From the NCBI RefSeq assembly GCF_003289625.1, contig NZ_QMBN01000002.1, positions 54,241 through 118,240 on the forward strand: DNA of 64,000 nt. Reading direction: 5' to 3'. This stretch comes from Microbacterium sp. SMR1 (GTDB lineage: Bacteria; Actinomycetota; Actinomycetes; Actinomycetales; Microbacteriaceae). The stretch's first letter is position 1. Each line of letters starts with the position of its first letter. The notes below the pieces were generated by a model that was not told the origin of the DNA, ran no database searches, and saw only the letters and a list, made by a program, of their open reading frames with translations. This document shows, piece by piece, positions 8,028 through 16,664 of this stretch. Position numbers and translations under genes: made by a program.

Positions 8028-9314
8028 TCAGAGCAGGCGGGAGATCGCCTCCCCCGCGCTCTTCATGGCCGCGGCGGGCTGGGCCTGGCCGATGAGAACC
8101 GCCTGCACCTGTTCGGCGATCGCGGTCTCCATCTGCCCGTACGCGGGGTACTTCCACAGCGGGCTGGGCTTCGCCGTCGCGGTGATCGACGACGTGAACG
8201 CCTCGACGAACGCGTTCGAGGTCACCGCGTTCGACGACAGCGCGGCATCCGTCGTCGGCGGTAGGCCGAGCGCGGTGAAATACGTCTCGCTCTGCGCGGT
8301 GTCGCTGGTGAGCCACGACGCGAAGTCGGCGGCGGTCTGCGCTCCGTCGCCGTCGACGACGACGACCAGGTGACCCCAGAGGACGTGCTGCGGGGTCTGA
8401 CCCGCCTTCAGCACCGGCCGCGCGATCGGGGTCATCTTGTCGCCGAGCGCAGCATCGGGCGACTGCGAGAGCACGGCCGACTTGCCCACAGGCGCGTCGT
8501 CGTAGAGCGCGGTCGCGCCCTGCGCGAAGAGGGTGCGGGCGGCGGCCCGGTCGACGTCGGGGGCGATGAGTCCCTCGTCGTAGAGCTTCTTGTACCACTC
8601 GACGGCCTTGATCGACGCCTCGTCTCCGATCGCAGACTCGTCGCCGTCGACGATCGGCGATCCGAAGGTCTGCATCCACACGACGATGTCCTTGAGCTGC
8701 GCGGCCTTCGTGCTCGCCGCGTAGGGGATCACCCCGATCCCCTTGAGCGCACGCAGGCCCTCCTCGAACTCCTCGATCGTGGCGGGGGTGAGCGAGGCCC
8801 CGGCACGGTCGAACAGCTCGGCGTTGCCGACGAGACCCACGGCACCGATCGTCCACGGCAGTCCGAGCTGCTTGCCGTCCGACTTGCCCGCCCCCAGTGC
8901 AGCGTCGGTGTACCCCTTGCCCTGCGTGAACGCGGACAGGTCGGTGAGCTTCCCGAGCGCGGCGAGCGCCGACAGCCAGGCGACGTCGAGCTGCGCGGCA
9001 CCGGCGAACTGACCGCCTCGCACCTGCAGCGTCAGCTGATTGAGGTAGTCGTTGTACGGATAGGCGACCGTGTCGATCTCGATGCCCTCGGCCTGCCGGA
9101 AGCTCGACAGGGCGGATTCGATCGCCGGCTTCGCCGCTTCCTCCGACAGGCTCCACGACGAGAATGTGAAGTCGGTGGCGGTGCCGCCGCCGGGTGTCGC
9201 GGCAGGCGCACCGGAATCTCCCGGGGCGCAGCCGGCGAGCCCGAGCACGGCGGCGCCGCCGATGCCGAACACCGAGTACCGCAGCAGCGTGCGCCGCGAG
9301 ATGTCCTGGACCAT
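8028..9314 (-). CDS. ABC sugar-binding lipoprotein (CUT1)
   Basis: Extracellular solute-binding protein, 428 residues, family 1 type. The N-terminus carries a twin-arginine pair (R7 R8, SRRTLLRYS) and a lipobox ending at Cys29, so it is probably Tat-exported and lipid-anchored. The rest has the two-lobe pattern of oligosaccharide-binding proteins, including FSSWSLSE near the start and the conserved Trp-rich hinge region. It follows the two permease genes, so this system would deliver oligosaccharides to them. No ATPase gene is linked, as is common for actinobacterial CUT1 systems that share an MsiK-like ATPase. The ligand is probably a product of the neighbouring lyase. Confidence 0.9.
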   Translation of the reverse strand: MVQDISRRTLLRYSVFGIGGAAVLGLAGCAPGDSGAPAATPGGGTATDFTFSSWSLSEEAAKPAIESALSSFRQAEGIEIDTVAYPYNDYLNQLTLQVRGGQFAGAAQLDVAWLSALAALGKLTDLSAFTQGKGYTDAALGAGKSDGKQLGLPWTIGAVGLVGNAELFDRAGASLTPATIEEFEEGLRALKGIGVIPYAASTKAAQLKDIVVWMQTFGSPIVDGDESAIGDEASIKAVEWYKKLYDEGLIAPDVDRAAARTLFAQGATALYDDAPVGKSAVLSQSPDAALGDKMTPIARPVLKAGQTPQHVLWGHLVVVVDGDGAQTAADFASWLTSDTAQSETYFTALGLPPTTDAALSSNAVTSNAFVEAFTSSITATAKPSPLWKYPAYGQMETAIAEQVQAVLIGQAQPAAAMKSAGEAISRLL

Positions 9315-9342
9315 GAATTCTCCTTCGAATCGAGTGGGTGGA

Positions 9343-10251
9343 TCAGCCCTTGACCGCGCCGGCGGTGATGCCGCCGACGAGGAAGCGCTGGAGCAGGATG
9401 AACGCGACGCACACGGGCACCGACACGACGAGGGATGCCGCCATGAGCGCGGGCCACGAGGTGCTGGCCTCGGAGATGAAGGTGTTCACGAGGCCGGGCG
9501 GCAGCGTCTGCCGATCGGGCCCGGCGAGGGTGAGCGCGAAGATGAAGTCGTTCCACCCGCGGACGAAGGCGAACAGGCCGGCCGCGACCAACCCCGGCGC
9601 CGCCAGCGGGAACACGACCGAGTGGAAGATGCGCCACGGACCGGCGCCGTCGATGCGCGCCGCCTCGATGAGGTCGTCGGGAAGCGCGTCGAAGAAGCCC
9701 TTCAGCATCCAGACGCACAGCGGCAGGGTGAAGGTCGTGAACGACAGGATGAGCGCGAGGTAGGTGTTCAGGAGACCGAACTGCGCGAAGACGAGGTAGA
9801 GCGTGACGAGCAGCAGCGCCTGCGGGAACATCTGACTCGACAGCACGAAGTACATCAGCGACTTGCGGCCCGCGAAGCGATACTTCGAGAAGGCGTATCC
9901 CATGTACATCGACACCACGACCGACAGCACGGCGGTCACGACCGACACGATCACGCTGTTGCGGAGGTAGCCGAAGATCTGCTCGTTGCCGAAGACCGTC
10001 GCGTAGTGCTCGAACGTCACCTGTGTGGGGAAGAGGGACGGCGGGAAGGCGAACACGCGGTCGCTCGGGGTGAGTGAAGTCACGAGGAGCCAGTACACGG
10101 GGGCGAAGCCGAAGAGGACGATCACCGCGAGCGCGATCCACATGCCCCAGCGGATGCGACCGCGTCGGCGGCGGGTCGGAGCCGGCTGTGCCGGGGCGGC
10201 CGAGTGAGATGCCGCGGGTGCGGGCGTGGGAACGGGGGTGATGGTGCTCAT
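9343..10251 (-). CDS. ABC sugar permease, MalG type
   Basis: Inner-membrane permease of 302 residues with a Pro/Ala-rich cytoplasmic N-terminus and six predicted helices. The conserved EAA loop reads EAARIDGAGPWRIFHSVVFPLAAPG, the site that docks the shared ATPase. The start ATG overlaps the stop of the upstream permease gene (ATGA), indicating translational coupling. It pairs with the MalF-type protein and the binding protein in one CUT1 importer. Confidence 0.9.
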   Translation of the reverse strand: MSTITPVPTPAPAASHSAAPAQPAPTRRRRGRIRWGMWIALAVIVLFGFAPVYWLLVTSLTPSDRVFAFPPSLFPTQVTFEHYATVFGNEQIFGYLRNSVIVSVVTAVLSVVVSMYMGYAFSKYRFAGRKSLMYFVLSSQMFPQALLLVTLYLVFAQFGLLNTYLALILSFTTFTLPLCVWMLKGFFDALPDDLIEAARIDGAGPWRIFHSVVFPLAAPGLVAAGLFAFVRGWNDFIFALTLAGPDRQTLPPGLVNTFISEASTSWPALMAASLVVSVPVCVAFILLQRFLVGGITAGAVKG

Positions 10252-11183
10252 CGTGAGCCTTCCTTCTCGCCGCGCTCGGAGAGCCAGACGTACACCACCA
10301 CGAGCACCGTCAGCAGTGCCATCCAGACGATGCCGAGCGCGCCGGCGTGACCCAGGTCGTAACCGCGGAAAGCGGTGTCGTACACCTCGGTGGCGAAAGT
10401 GCTGGTGGTGCCCGCGGGACCGCCGCCGGTCAGCACGAAGATCGTGTCGAAGTGCTGGAAGTTCCAGATGAACTCGAGCAGCACGACCAGAGCGGCGACG
10501 CCGCGGATGTGCGGCCACGTCACGGCGAAGAATCGGCGGACGACTCCGGCTCCGTCCATCGAGGCCGCCTCGTGCAGTTCGCCGGGGACCGTCTGCAGTG
10601 CGGCCAGCAGCATGACCATCACCCAGGGGAAGGTGTTCCACGTCTTCGCGATGATGAGCGCGCCGCGAGCAGTGTCGGTCTGGAAGAGCCAGGCGACCGG
10701 ACTGTCGATGGCGCCGAGGCTCATGAGGATGCCGTTGAGCACACCGTAGTTGGCGTCGAAGATCCACATCCAGAGGAACGAGACGACGACCCCGGGAATC
10801 AGCCACGGGATGAGGAAGGCGCCCCGCAGGATGCGCTGGCCCGGGAAGCGCTGGTTCAGCACGAGCGCGAGCGCGAGCCCGATCAGGAACGGCGCGATGG
10901 TCGCGCCCACGGTGAAGATGAGGGTCTGCCAGACGAGCCGACCGAAGTCATCCGCAAGGACGGCGGACAGGTTCTCGAGCCCGACGAAATCCATGCCCGG
11001 ATAGAGCAGATTCTCGTCGAAGAACGCCGAGACGAGCGACCGCAGCAGCGGGTAGAGCACGATCGCGCAGAGCAGCACGAACCCGGGCAGCAGCAGAAAG
11101 ACCAGGAAGGTGCGCTCGCTCAGCCGCGAGCCGAGTCGGCCCCGCCCGGGGCTCTCGGGAGCGGTCACGCTCGAAGAGGTCAT
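10248..11183 (-). CDS. ABC sugar permease, MalF type
   Basis: First gene of the minus-strand operon; 311 residues with six predicted helices and an EAA loop (EAASMDGAGVVRRFFAVTWPHIRG). It forms the heterodimeric channel with the MalG-type protein encoded next. Its promoter must lie in the 161-base gap shared with the divergent IclR gene, where a perfect inverted repeat is found, so IclR control is likely. The unusual order, permeases before the binding protein, means the binding-protein level depends on read-through or a second promoter. Confidence 0.9.
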   Translation of the reverse strand: MTSSSVTAPESPGRGRLGSRLSERTFLVFLLLPGFVLLCAIVLYPLLRSLVSAFFDENLLYPGMDFVGLENLSAVLADDFGRLVWQTLIFTVGATIAPFLIGLALALVLNQRFPGQRILRGAFLIPWLIPGVVVSFLWMWIFDANYGVLNGILMSLGAIDSPVAWLFQTDTARGALIIAKTWNTFPWVMVMLLAALQTVPGELHEAASMDGAGVVRRFFAVTWPHIRGVAALVVLLEFIWNFQHFDTIFVLTGGGPAGTTSTFATEVYDTAFRGYDLGHAGALGIVWMALLTVLVVVYVWLSERGEKEGSR

Positions 11184-11291
11184 CGTCGTCCTTCGTTTCG
11201 TCGTCCGGGCCGTCGTCTGCGACTCCCGGGGTGGCGACTATCCGCGTCGCCGAACTCAGAGTGCACGACGTGCGCACACTGCGCAACTGTC

Positions 11292-11306
11292 ATGCACTAT
11301 GTGCAT
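11292..11306. promoter_or_regulatory. Candidate IclR operator
   Basis: Perfect inverted repeat ATGCAC-TAT-GTGCAT about 40 bases before the IclR start and 109 bases before the divergent transporter operon. Several further TGCAC/GTGCG half-site-like words crowd the 40 bases to its left (11260-11290). A CATAAT word at 11304-11309 overlaps it and could be a -10 element for the regulator gene. Binding is inferred from position and symmetry. Confidence 0.5.
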
Positions 11307-11344
11307 AATGGGGTGACGGACATCGGCGGCGAAAGCGAGGAAGC

Positions 11345-12115
11345 ATGGCTGCGGAGAAGGGCGCCAATCAGAGCGTCGAGAAGGCGATCACGGTTCTCGA
11401 GACCTTCTCGGGGGGTGAACCCATGCGCGTGAGCGATGTCGCGCGCGAAGCCGGGATCGGTCAGTCGACCGCGTCCCGCCTGCTCGCGACTCTCGAGGCC
11501 GGCGGGCTGGTCGAGCGCGATCCGCAGACGTCGCTGTACTTCCTCGGCGCCGAGCTCATGACCCTCGCGGGCATCGCGATCAATCAGAACCGGGTGCACC
11601 GAGTCGGCCGTCAGATCGCGCAGAGCCTCGCCGGAGAGATCGGTCTCGGCGTCAACATCGCCCTCCTCCGCGGCGCGGAGCTGGTCTACCTCTGCAACTT
11701 CGAAGGGCCGCTGTCACCGAAGTCGCACACGCTGATGGGGCAGCGCGTGCCGCTGCATGCGACCAGCATCGGCAAGGCCACGCTCATCGGCACGAATCGC
11801 GAGAAGCGCCTGCGACTGCTGCCGGAGCTGCCCGGCTTCACCGAGGCGACCATCACGACGCACGAAGCGCTCGACCGCGAGGTCGCGTTGACCGCGAGAC
11901 GCGGCTACGCGATCGAGGTCGAGGAGTTCGTGCTCGGACGGGCCTCGACCGCCGCGCCGATCCTCGACCGCAGCGGGAAGATCGTCGCGGCCGTATCCAT
12001 CTCCGGTCCGCTCACGGCGATCGATCTCGAGGCCCGCGGCGCGGAGCTGGGCCGCACGGTCGTCGAGACCGCCGACCGCATCAGCTCGGGCCTCGGCTAT
12101 CAGGGCCCGGCCTGA
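11345..12115 (+). CDS. IclR-family transcriptional regulator
   Basis: A 256-residue regulator with the standard IclR layout: an N-terminal winged helix (residues about 9-70, helices around VSDVAREAGIGQSTASRLLATLE) and a C-terminal GAF-like effector domain (about 85-250). Divergent from the transporter/lyase operon, which it probably controls in response to a sugar-acid breakdown product; IclR proteins often sense small carboxylates. It overlaps the following convergent APC gene by 16 bases. Confidence 0.9.
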   Translation: MAAEKGANQSVEKAITVLETFSGGEPMRVSDVAREAGIGQSTASRLLATLEAGGLVERDPQTSLYFLGAELMTLAGIAINQNRVHRVGRQIAQSLAGEIGLGVNIALLRGAELVYLCNFEGPLSPKSHTLMGQRVPLHATSIGKATLIGTNREKRLRLLPELPGFTEATITTHEALDREVALTARRGYAIEVEEFVLGRASTAAPILDRSGKIVAAVSISGPLTAIDLEARGAELGRTVVETADRISSGLGYQGPA

Positions 12116-13446
12116 GCCTTGCGGTCCGAGCGGCGACGCCCCGCCCGCGCGATGAAGAACAGGATCGTCCCGACCACGATGTAACCGGCGGTGCCCAGCC
12201 ACACCGGCCCCGTCTGCTGGGTGAGCAGAACGACGCTGGCGATGATCGCGAGCACGGGCACGACCCGGGGCACCGAGAAGTGCTTGTGCTCGACCTTGTC
12301 CTTCTTCAGCACCAGGACGCTGATGTTCGCCGACAGGAAGACCAGCAGGAGCAGCAGCACCGTCGTCTCGGCGAGCGTTCCGATGTCGCCGAGGACCGTG
12401 AGCAGCATCGTGGCACCGGCGACGACGAGGATCGAGACCCACGGCGTGCGGCGCTTCGACAGCACGCGGCCGAAGGCGTGCGGCAGCAGACCCGACTCGG
12501 CGAGACCGTAGCCCACGCGGCTGGCCATGACCATGAACAGGAGGGCACCGTTGGCGATGGCCACGAGAGCGATGAGGCTGAACAGCCACGGCGGGATGGC
12601 GACGCCGCTCGCGGTCACGACATCCAGCAACGGGCCGGTCGACTCGGCGAGCTCGGCCGGCGGCACGACGATGACGGCGCCGATCGCGATGAGCAGGTAG
12701 ACGACCGCCGCGGTGATGATGGCGCCGAAGAGGGCCCGCGGGTACGACTTCGACGGGTTCTTCACCTCCTCGGCCATATTGGCCGCCGCCTCGAAGCCGA
12801 GGAACGAGAAGAAGGCGACGATGGATGCCGCGAACGCCCCCTGCAGCGGAGGCACATCCGGGGCGAACTCGAAGATGCGCGCCGGCTCGCCACCGCCCCC
12901 GGCGAAGACCATCGCCGCGACGAAGATGACGATGACCAGACCCGAGACCTCGATGATCGACGCCACGAAGTTCGTTGCGAGCGACTCGCGCACCCCCCGC
13001 AGGTTGATGAGGGTGAGCACGGCGATGAAGGCGATCGCCACCGGGATCGGCGGGATGTCGAACAGCGCGGCGAAGTAGTCGCCCGCGAACGCGTTCGCGA
13101 GCGCCGCCGCCGTCGTGATGCCCGACGCCATCATGAGGAAGCCCACGAGGAACGACAGGAACGGGATGCCGAACGCCTTGTCGACGTAACGGGCGGCGCC
13201 GCCCGCGTGCGGGTATTTCGTGATCAGCTCCGCGTAGGTGCCGGCGGTGAGCAGCGCGACGACAAGCGCGATCAGCAGCGGCAGCCAGATCACACCGCCG
13301 ACGTCCGTCGCCATCGTTCCGACGAGCGTGTAGATGCCGGCGCCGAGTGTGTCGCCCACGATGAAGGCGAACAGGAGGGGGGTTCCGATGGCCCGCTTCA
13401 GTCCAGGCCGATCGTCGGCGATCGGCGCACTGGTGTCGTTGGTCAT
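12100..13446 (-). CDS. APC-family amino acid permease
   Basis: A 448-residue membrane protein with about twelve helices. The N-terminal GDTLGAGIYTLVG matches the unwound first helix of APC transporters, and FSFLGFEAAANMAEEVKNPSKSYPRA is the conserved region around helix 6. The likely substrate is an amino acid or amine taken up with protons or exchanged. A clear paralogue with the same architecture lies at 59.8-61.1 kb. It appears monocistronic, starting about 110 bases from the divergent EI24 gene. Confidence 0.88.
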   Translation of the reverse strand: MTNDTSAPIADDRPGLKRAIGTPLLFAFIVGDTLGAGIYTLVGTMATDVGGVIWLPLLIALVVALLTAGTYAELITKYPHAGGAARYVDKAFGIPFLSFLVGFLMMASGITTAAALANAFAGDYFAALFDIPPIPVAIAFIAVLTLINLRGVRESLATNFVASIIEVSGLVIVIFVAAMVFAGGGGEPARIFEFAPDVPPLQGAFAASIVAFFSFLGFEAAANMAEEVKNPSKSYPRALFGAIITAAVVYLLIAIGAVIVVPPAELAESTGPLLDVVTASGVAIPPWLFSLIALVAIANGALLFMVMASRVGYGLAESGLLPHAFGRVLSKRRTPWVSILVVAGATMLLTVLGDIGTLAETTVLLLLLVFLSANISVLVLKKDKVEHKHFSVPRVVPVLAIIASVVLLTQQTGPVWLGTAGYIVVGTILFFIARAGRRRSDRKAQAGP

Positions 13447-13557
13447 CGCATCACTTCAGCGCCTCACCCCGAATTCCGACAACCCCTGGCGTCGGCGCGT
13501 GATCTGTGATTGTGCACCTGCCAGGGGGCGGCGCCCGATACAGGCAGGATGTGAGAC

Positions 13558-14304
13558 ATGTCCGATGCCCCCGCTCGCTCGTTCCTCCGCGGCGCCGCCG
13601 ACCTCGCGCGCGGCTTCGGCTTCTGGTCGCGCCGGCCGGGGGTCATGGCGCTCGGCCTGATCCCCGCCGCGATCGTCGGGCTCGTGCTGCTCGGCGGCCT
13701 CATCGCGCTCGGCGCCTTTCTGCCTCAGATCGTCGAGGCCCTCACCCCGTTCGCCGACGCATGGCCCGAGCTGTGGGCGACGCTCGTGCGCGTCGCCGCG
13801 GGCACCGCGGTGCTCGGCGGCGCGATCGTGCTCGTCGCGGTGTCGTTCACGGCGCTCACCCTCATGGTGGGTGAGCCGTTCTACGACCGCATCTGGCGAG
13901 CCGCCGAAGCCGACCTCGGCGGACCCGTTCCCGACAGCGAGAGCGGATTCTGGCGCTCGGTCGGCGACGCGGTCGGACTCATCGCCCGCGGTCTGCTCGC
14001 GGCGGTCATCGCGGCCCTCGTGGGCCTCATCCCCGTCGTCGGCGGCGTGCTGGGGTCGGTCACGGCGGTGTCGCTCACCGGCTGGCTGCTCGCGGATGAG
14101 CTGACCTCGCGCGCCCTGTCCGCACGCGGCATCCTGGCCGCCGACCGGCGCCGTCTCCGCCGTACGCACCGCGCCCGGTTCCTGGGCTTCGGCGTGGCTA
14201 CGCAGCTGTGCTTCCTCGTTCCGCTCGGGGCCGTCGTCGCGATGCCGGCCGCCGTCGCCGGCTCGACCCGCCTGGCGCGGACGGTGCTGGACGCGCACGA
14301 CTGA
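13558..14304 (+). CDS. EI24 domain-containing membrane protein
   Basis: A 248-residue protein with four strongly hydrophobic segments and the LMVGEPFYDRIWRAAE motif typical of the EI24/CysZ superfamily. Some members (CysZ) import sulfate, while many actinobacterial members have no assigned role. No cysteine-biosynthesis gene is nearby, so transport of sulfate is not supported by context. The last codons read His-Asp-stop, and these bases form half of a perfect hairpin with the end of the next gene. Confidence 0.82.
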   Translation: MSDAPARSFLRGAADLARGFGFWSRRPGVMALGLIPAAIVGLVLLGGLIALGAFLPQIVEALTPFADAWPELWATLVRVAAGTAVLGGAIVLVAVSFTALTLMVGEPFYDRIWRAAEADLGGPVPDSESGFWRSVGDAVGLIARGLLAAVIAALVGLIPVVGGVLGSVTAVSLTGWLLADELTSRALSARGILAADRRRLRRTHRARFLGFGVATQLCFLVPLGAVVAMPAAVAGSTRLARTVLDAHD

Positions 14305-14331
14305 GGCCCCCACGCCCGACGTCAGTCGTGC
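14295..14331. terminator. Bidirectional hairpin spanning two stop codons
   Basis: Perfect 10-bp inverted repeat GCACGACTGA / TCAGTCGTGC with a 17-base C-rich loop. Each arm contains the last two codons and the stop of one of the two convergent genes; both proteins end in His-Asp. A shared terminator is the simplest reading, though it has no T-tract. Confidence 0.5.
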
Positions 14332-15266
14332 CGCACCGAATCGGGCTCCTCGTCGCGGATGCGCTCGTTCTCGATCTGGAACGTCGAGTGCAGCACCGAT
14401 ACCTCGAAGTGCTCCGCGACGCACGAGCGCACCTCCTGCAGCACCTCGGCCGCATGGCTGTCGGTGAAGCACCGGTCCTCGACGACGACGTGCGCCGTGA
14501 TGGTCGGAAGCCCCGACGCGACCGTGGACGCATGCAGATCATGAACATCGGTCACGTGGTCCAGGCGCAGGATGTGTGCGCGGACGTCGTCGAGATCGAG
14601 CCCCTGCGGCGTGAACTCCATCAGCACCGACGCCGTCTCGCGCATGAGCTTCACGGCGCGGGGCACGATGAGGGCGGCGATGAACAGCCCGGCGACCGCA
14701 TCCGCCTGCGCGAATCCGGTCGTCGCGATGACGATCGCCGCGACGATGACGCCGACGGACCCGAGCGCGTCGTTGAGCACCTCGAGGAACGCCGCGCGCA
14801 TGTTGAAGTTCGCGCCGCGACTCGAGGACAGCACCGCGATCGCGACGATGTTCGCGACGAGGCCGACGACGCCGAACACCAGCAGCTCCAGGGCGGGAAC
14901 CTCGGGCGGCTCGAACAGGCGACGGATGCCTTCGATCGCGGCGTACACGCCCACCACGAGCAGCAGCGCTGCCTGGGCGAAAGCGGCGATCACCTCGATC
15001 CGGCGGAAGCCCCACGTCCGGCGGGCGTTGGCCGGCCGCATCATGAGGTTCGCGGCCACGAGCGCGACGAGCAGGCCCGAGGCATCGGTGAGGGCATGGG
15101 CGGTGTCGGTGAGCAGCGCGAGGCTGCCTGTGACGATCGAACCCACCGCCTGGGTCACGACGATCGCCGCCGTGATCCCGAAGGCGATCCAGAGCTTCAC
15201 CCGGAAGTCGGCGGGCTGGCCCGCCTGCGCCGCGTTCACGGGGCCGTGGTCGTGTCCGGCGCCCAT
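14322..15266 (-). CDS. Cation diffusion facilitator (Zn2+/Cd2+/Co2+ exporter)
   Basis: A 314-residue CzcD-like CDF protein. The N-terminus has a short HDHG metal-binding segment, six helices follow, and a ferredoxin-like cytoplasmic domain ends the protein. Metal-site residues are visible in DTAHALTDASG (HxxxD, helix 2) and in FLEVLNDALGS (ExxxD, helix 5, the CzcD form). The gene follows an ArsR-family regulator with a one-base TGATG overlap, so the pair is a metal-responsive efflux operon. Export is driven by proton antiport in characterised relatives. Which metal is handled cannot be read from sequence. Confidence 0.92.
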   Translation of the reverse strand: MGAGHDHGPVNAAQAGQPADFRVKLWIAFGITAAIVVTQAVGSIVTGSLALLTDTAHALTDASGLLVALVAANLMMRPANARRTWGFRRIEVIAAFAQAALLLVVGVYAAIEGIRRLFEPPEVPALELLVFGVVGLVANIVAIAVLSSSRGANFNMRAAFLEVLNDALGSVGVIVAAIVIATTGFAQADAVAGLFIAALIVPRAVKLMRETASVLMEFTPQGLDLDDVRAHILRLDHVTDVHDLHASTVASGLPTITAHVVVEDRCFTDSHAAEVLQEVRSCVAEHFEVSVLHSTFQIENERIRDEEPDSVRHD

Positions 15267-15664
15267 CAGCTGGCCTCGGCCTCGCCGGCGATGGCGCGGG
15301 GCCGTCGGAGGTGCCCGCACAGCGTCGCGCTCGTCCCCGTCGCGCCCAGCAACGCCTCGGCCGCATTGATGAGTCGCGCGGTCGCCTCCGGCTCGGCGAG
15401 GGCATACCAGGACGATCGCCCGTCGGGTCGCACCGAGACGAGCCCGCACTCGAGCAGGAAGGCGACATGCTTGCTCACGGTCGACTGCGCGAGACCCACA
15501 TGATCGACGAGATCGCGAACACGGTGCTCGCCGTACGACAGATGCTGCAGCACGGCGAGCCGGGTCGGGTCGGCGAGCGCCTGGAAGAGGTGTGCGTAGA
15601 CCTCGGTCGCGCGCGCGTCCAGCTCTACCGGGGCACCAGCATCGAGAGATCCATTCATCGCCAC
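15266..15664 (-). CDS. ArsR/SmtB-family metal-sensing repressor
   Basis: A 132-residue winged-helix protein; the recognition region reads VGLAQSTVSKHVAFLLECGLV and the wing SVRPDGRSSWYALAE. Coupled to the CDF exporter, so it should repress that gene until bound by metal. Candidate metal ligands are in the C-terminus (Cys and His in TLCGHLRRP), giving a CmtR- or CzrA-like possibility. An ATG two codons downstream is an alternative start. A palindrome typical of the family's operators lies just upstream. Confidence 0.9.
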   Translation of the reverse strand: MAMNGSLDAGAPVELDARATEVYAHLFQALADPTRLAVLQHLSYGEHRVRDLVDHVGLAQSTVSKHVAFLLECGLVSVRPDGRSSWYALAEPEATARLINAAEALLGATGTSATLCGHLRRPRAIAGEAEAS

Positions 15665-15673
15665 AGAGCGATG

Positions 15674-15693
15674 ATATCGCGCAGACCCGATAT
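15674..15693. promoter_or_regulatory. Candidate ArsR-family operator
   Basis: Inverted repeat ATATCG-N8-CGATAT, 10 bases before the repressor start codon. AT-rich 6-2-6 or similar palindromes at the promoter are usual for ArsR/SmtB proteins, and this is one of the few AT-rich words in the region. Direct autoregulation is inferred. Confidence 0.55.
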
Positions 15694-15718
15694 GAGATAG
15701 CGGTTCGGCGCGACGGCG

Positions 15719-16108
15719 TCAGCGGGCGCGGCGGATGCGGATCGGCCCCTTCGCCGTCGACGGGTCGACGACGGCACCGCGCTGCGTGATCTCGACCTCG
15801 CCGTCGGCGACGAGCCGCCGCGCGGCACGGCGCGCGGGTTCCATCAGGTCGCGCCACTCCTCGCCGCCGACGGCGCGCGCCGCCTCGGAGGGGCAGATCG
15901 TCGCCCCCGCGGCGCGAGCGCTCAGCAGCTCGAGGATCTTCTCGCTCAGCTGCGCGTCGACGGGTCGGATGCCGCGACGGCGGCAGGCATCCGAGCAGTA
16001 GCGGACCTCGTCCCAGTTCTTCGCCCACTTCGCGCGCCACTGCATCTCGCGACCGCACGACGCGCAGGTCTTCGGCGGCGGGGTCGCGGCGGAGGCGGCT
16101 CGGGGCAT
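15719..16108 (-). CDS. DUF2256/DUF3253 domain protein
   Basis: A 129-residue protein. The N-terminal part (about residues 10-45) is a DUF2256 zinc-ribbon-like module with CASCGREMQWRAKWAKNWDEVRYCSDACR, four cysteines in two pairs. The C-terminal part (about 55-125) matches DUF3253, a small winged-helix-like domain with SEKILELLSARA at its start. The fusion is common in actinobacteria and proteobacteria, and its function is unknown; nucleic-acid binding is plausible. The ATG at 16108 is preferred over upstream codons, which would add a low-complexity tail. Confidence 0.8.
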   Translation of the reverse strand: MPRAASAATPPPKTCASCGREMQWRAKWAKNWDEVRYCSDACRRRGIRPVDAQLSEKILELLSARAAGATICPSEAARAVGGEEWRDLMEPARRAARRLVADGEVEITQRGAVVDPSTAKGPIRIRRAR

Positions 16109-16175
16109 GCGTCCAGTCTGCGCGCGCGTGGCTCCGCGAGCACCAGTATTGACTCGGACACGACAGGATGGGCCC

Positions 16176-16664
16176 ATGCGCCTCGATATCCCCACGGACG
16201 CGATCTTCATCGGCGGACGATCCGGCGTCGGTAAGTCTTCCGTCGCCGCCGAGGCGTCGCGGATCCTGGCACGCGCCGACATCCGGCACGCCGTGATCGA
16301 GGGAGACAATCTCGACCAGGCGTACCCGCAACCCTGGCGGAGCGCACTCGACCTGGCCGAGCAGAACCTCGCAGCCATGTGGGCGAACTACCGGGCAGCT
16401 GGATATTCACGCGTTATCTTCACCAACACCGTGAGCGTGCTCCAGATTTCGGCGCTCAGCGCCGCGCTGGGCGGAGACGTCCGCTGCTCCGCGGTCCTCC
16501 TGACATCCTCCGACGAGACCGCCGCCCGACGGCTCGCCCGTCGCGAGATCGGGACCGCGCTCGACGAGCACGTTCGCCGCATCGCCACGGACGGCCGATC
16601 CGTCGCCGAGGTCGCGCTCGAGGTGCTCACCCGCGCCGGCTGGCTGCCGGCTGAGCCGGACTAG
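16176..16664 (+). CDS. P-loop kinase-like / AAA family protein
   Basis: A 162-residue protein with a Walker A motif FIGGRSGVGKS near the N-terminus and a VIEGDNLDQAYPQPW segment reminiscent of small-molecule kinases (chloramphenicol phosphotransferase-like or gluconate-kinase-like fold). A conserved Arg-rich lid (ARRLARREIG) lies near residue 125. The substrate is unknown. Its TAG stop shares the palindromic CTAG with the stop of the convergent peptidase gene. It does not appear to belong to an operon. Confidence 0.65.
   Translation: MRLDIPTDAIFIGGRSGVGKSSVAAEASRILARADIRHAVIEGDNLDQAYPQPWRSALDLAEQNLAAMWANYRAAGYSRVIFTNTVSVLQISALSAALGGDVRCSAVLLTSSDETAARRLARREIGTALDEHVRRIATDGRSVAEVALEVLTRAGWLPAEPD

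Noticed and set aside
10347..11432. 361-codon plus-strand frame reaching into iclR
   Set aside because: It is antisense to the permease gene and out of frame with iclR, without a ribosome site or domain.
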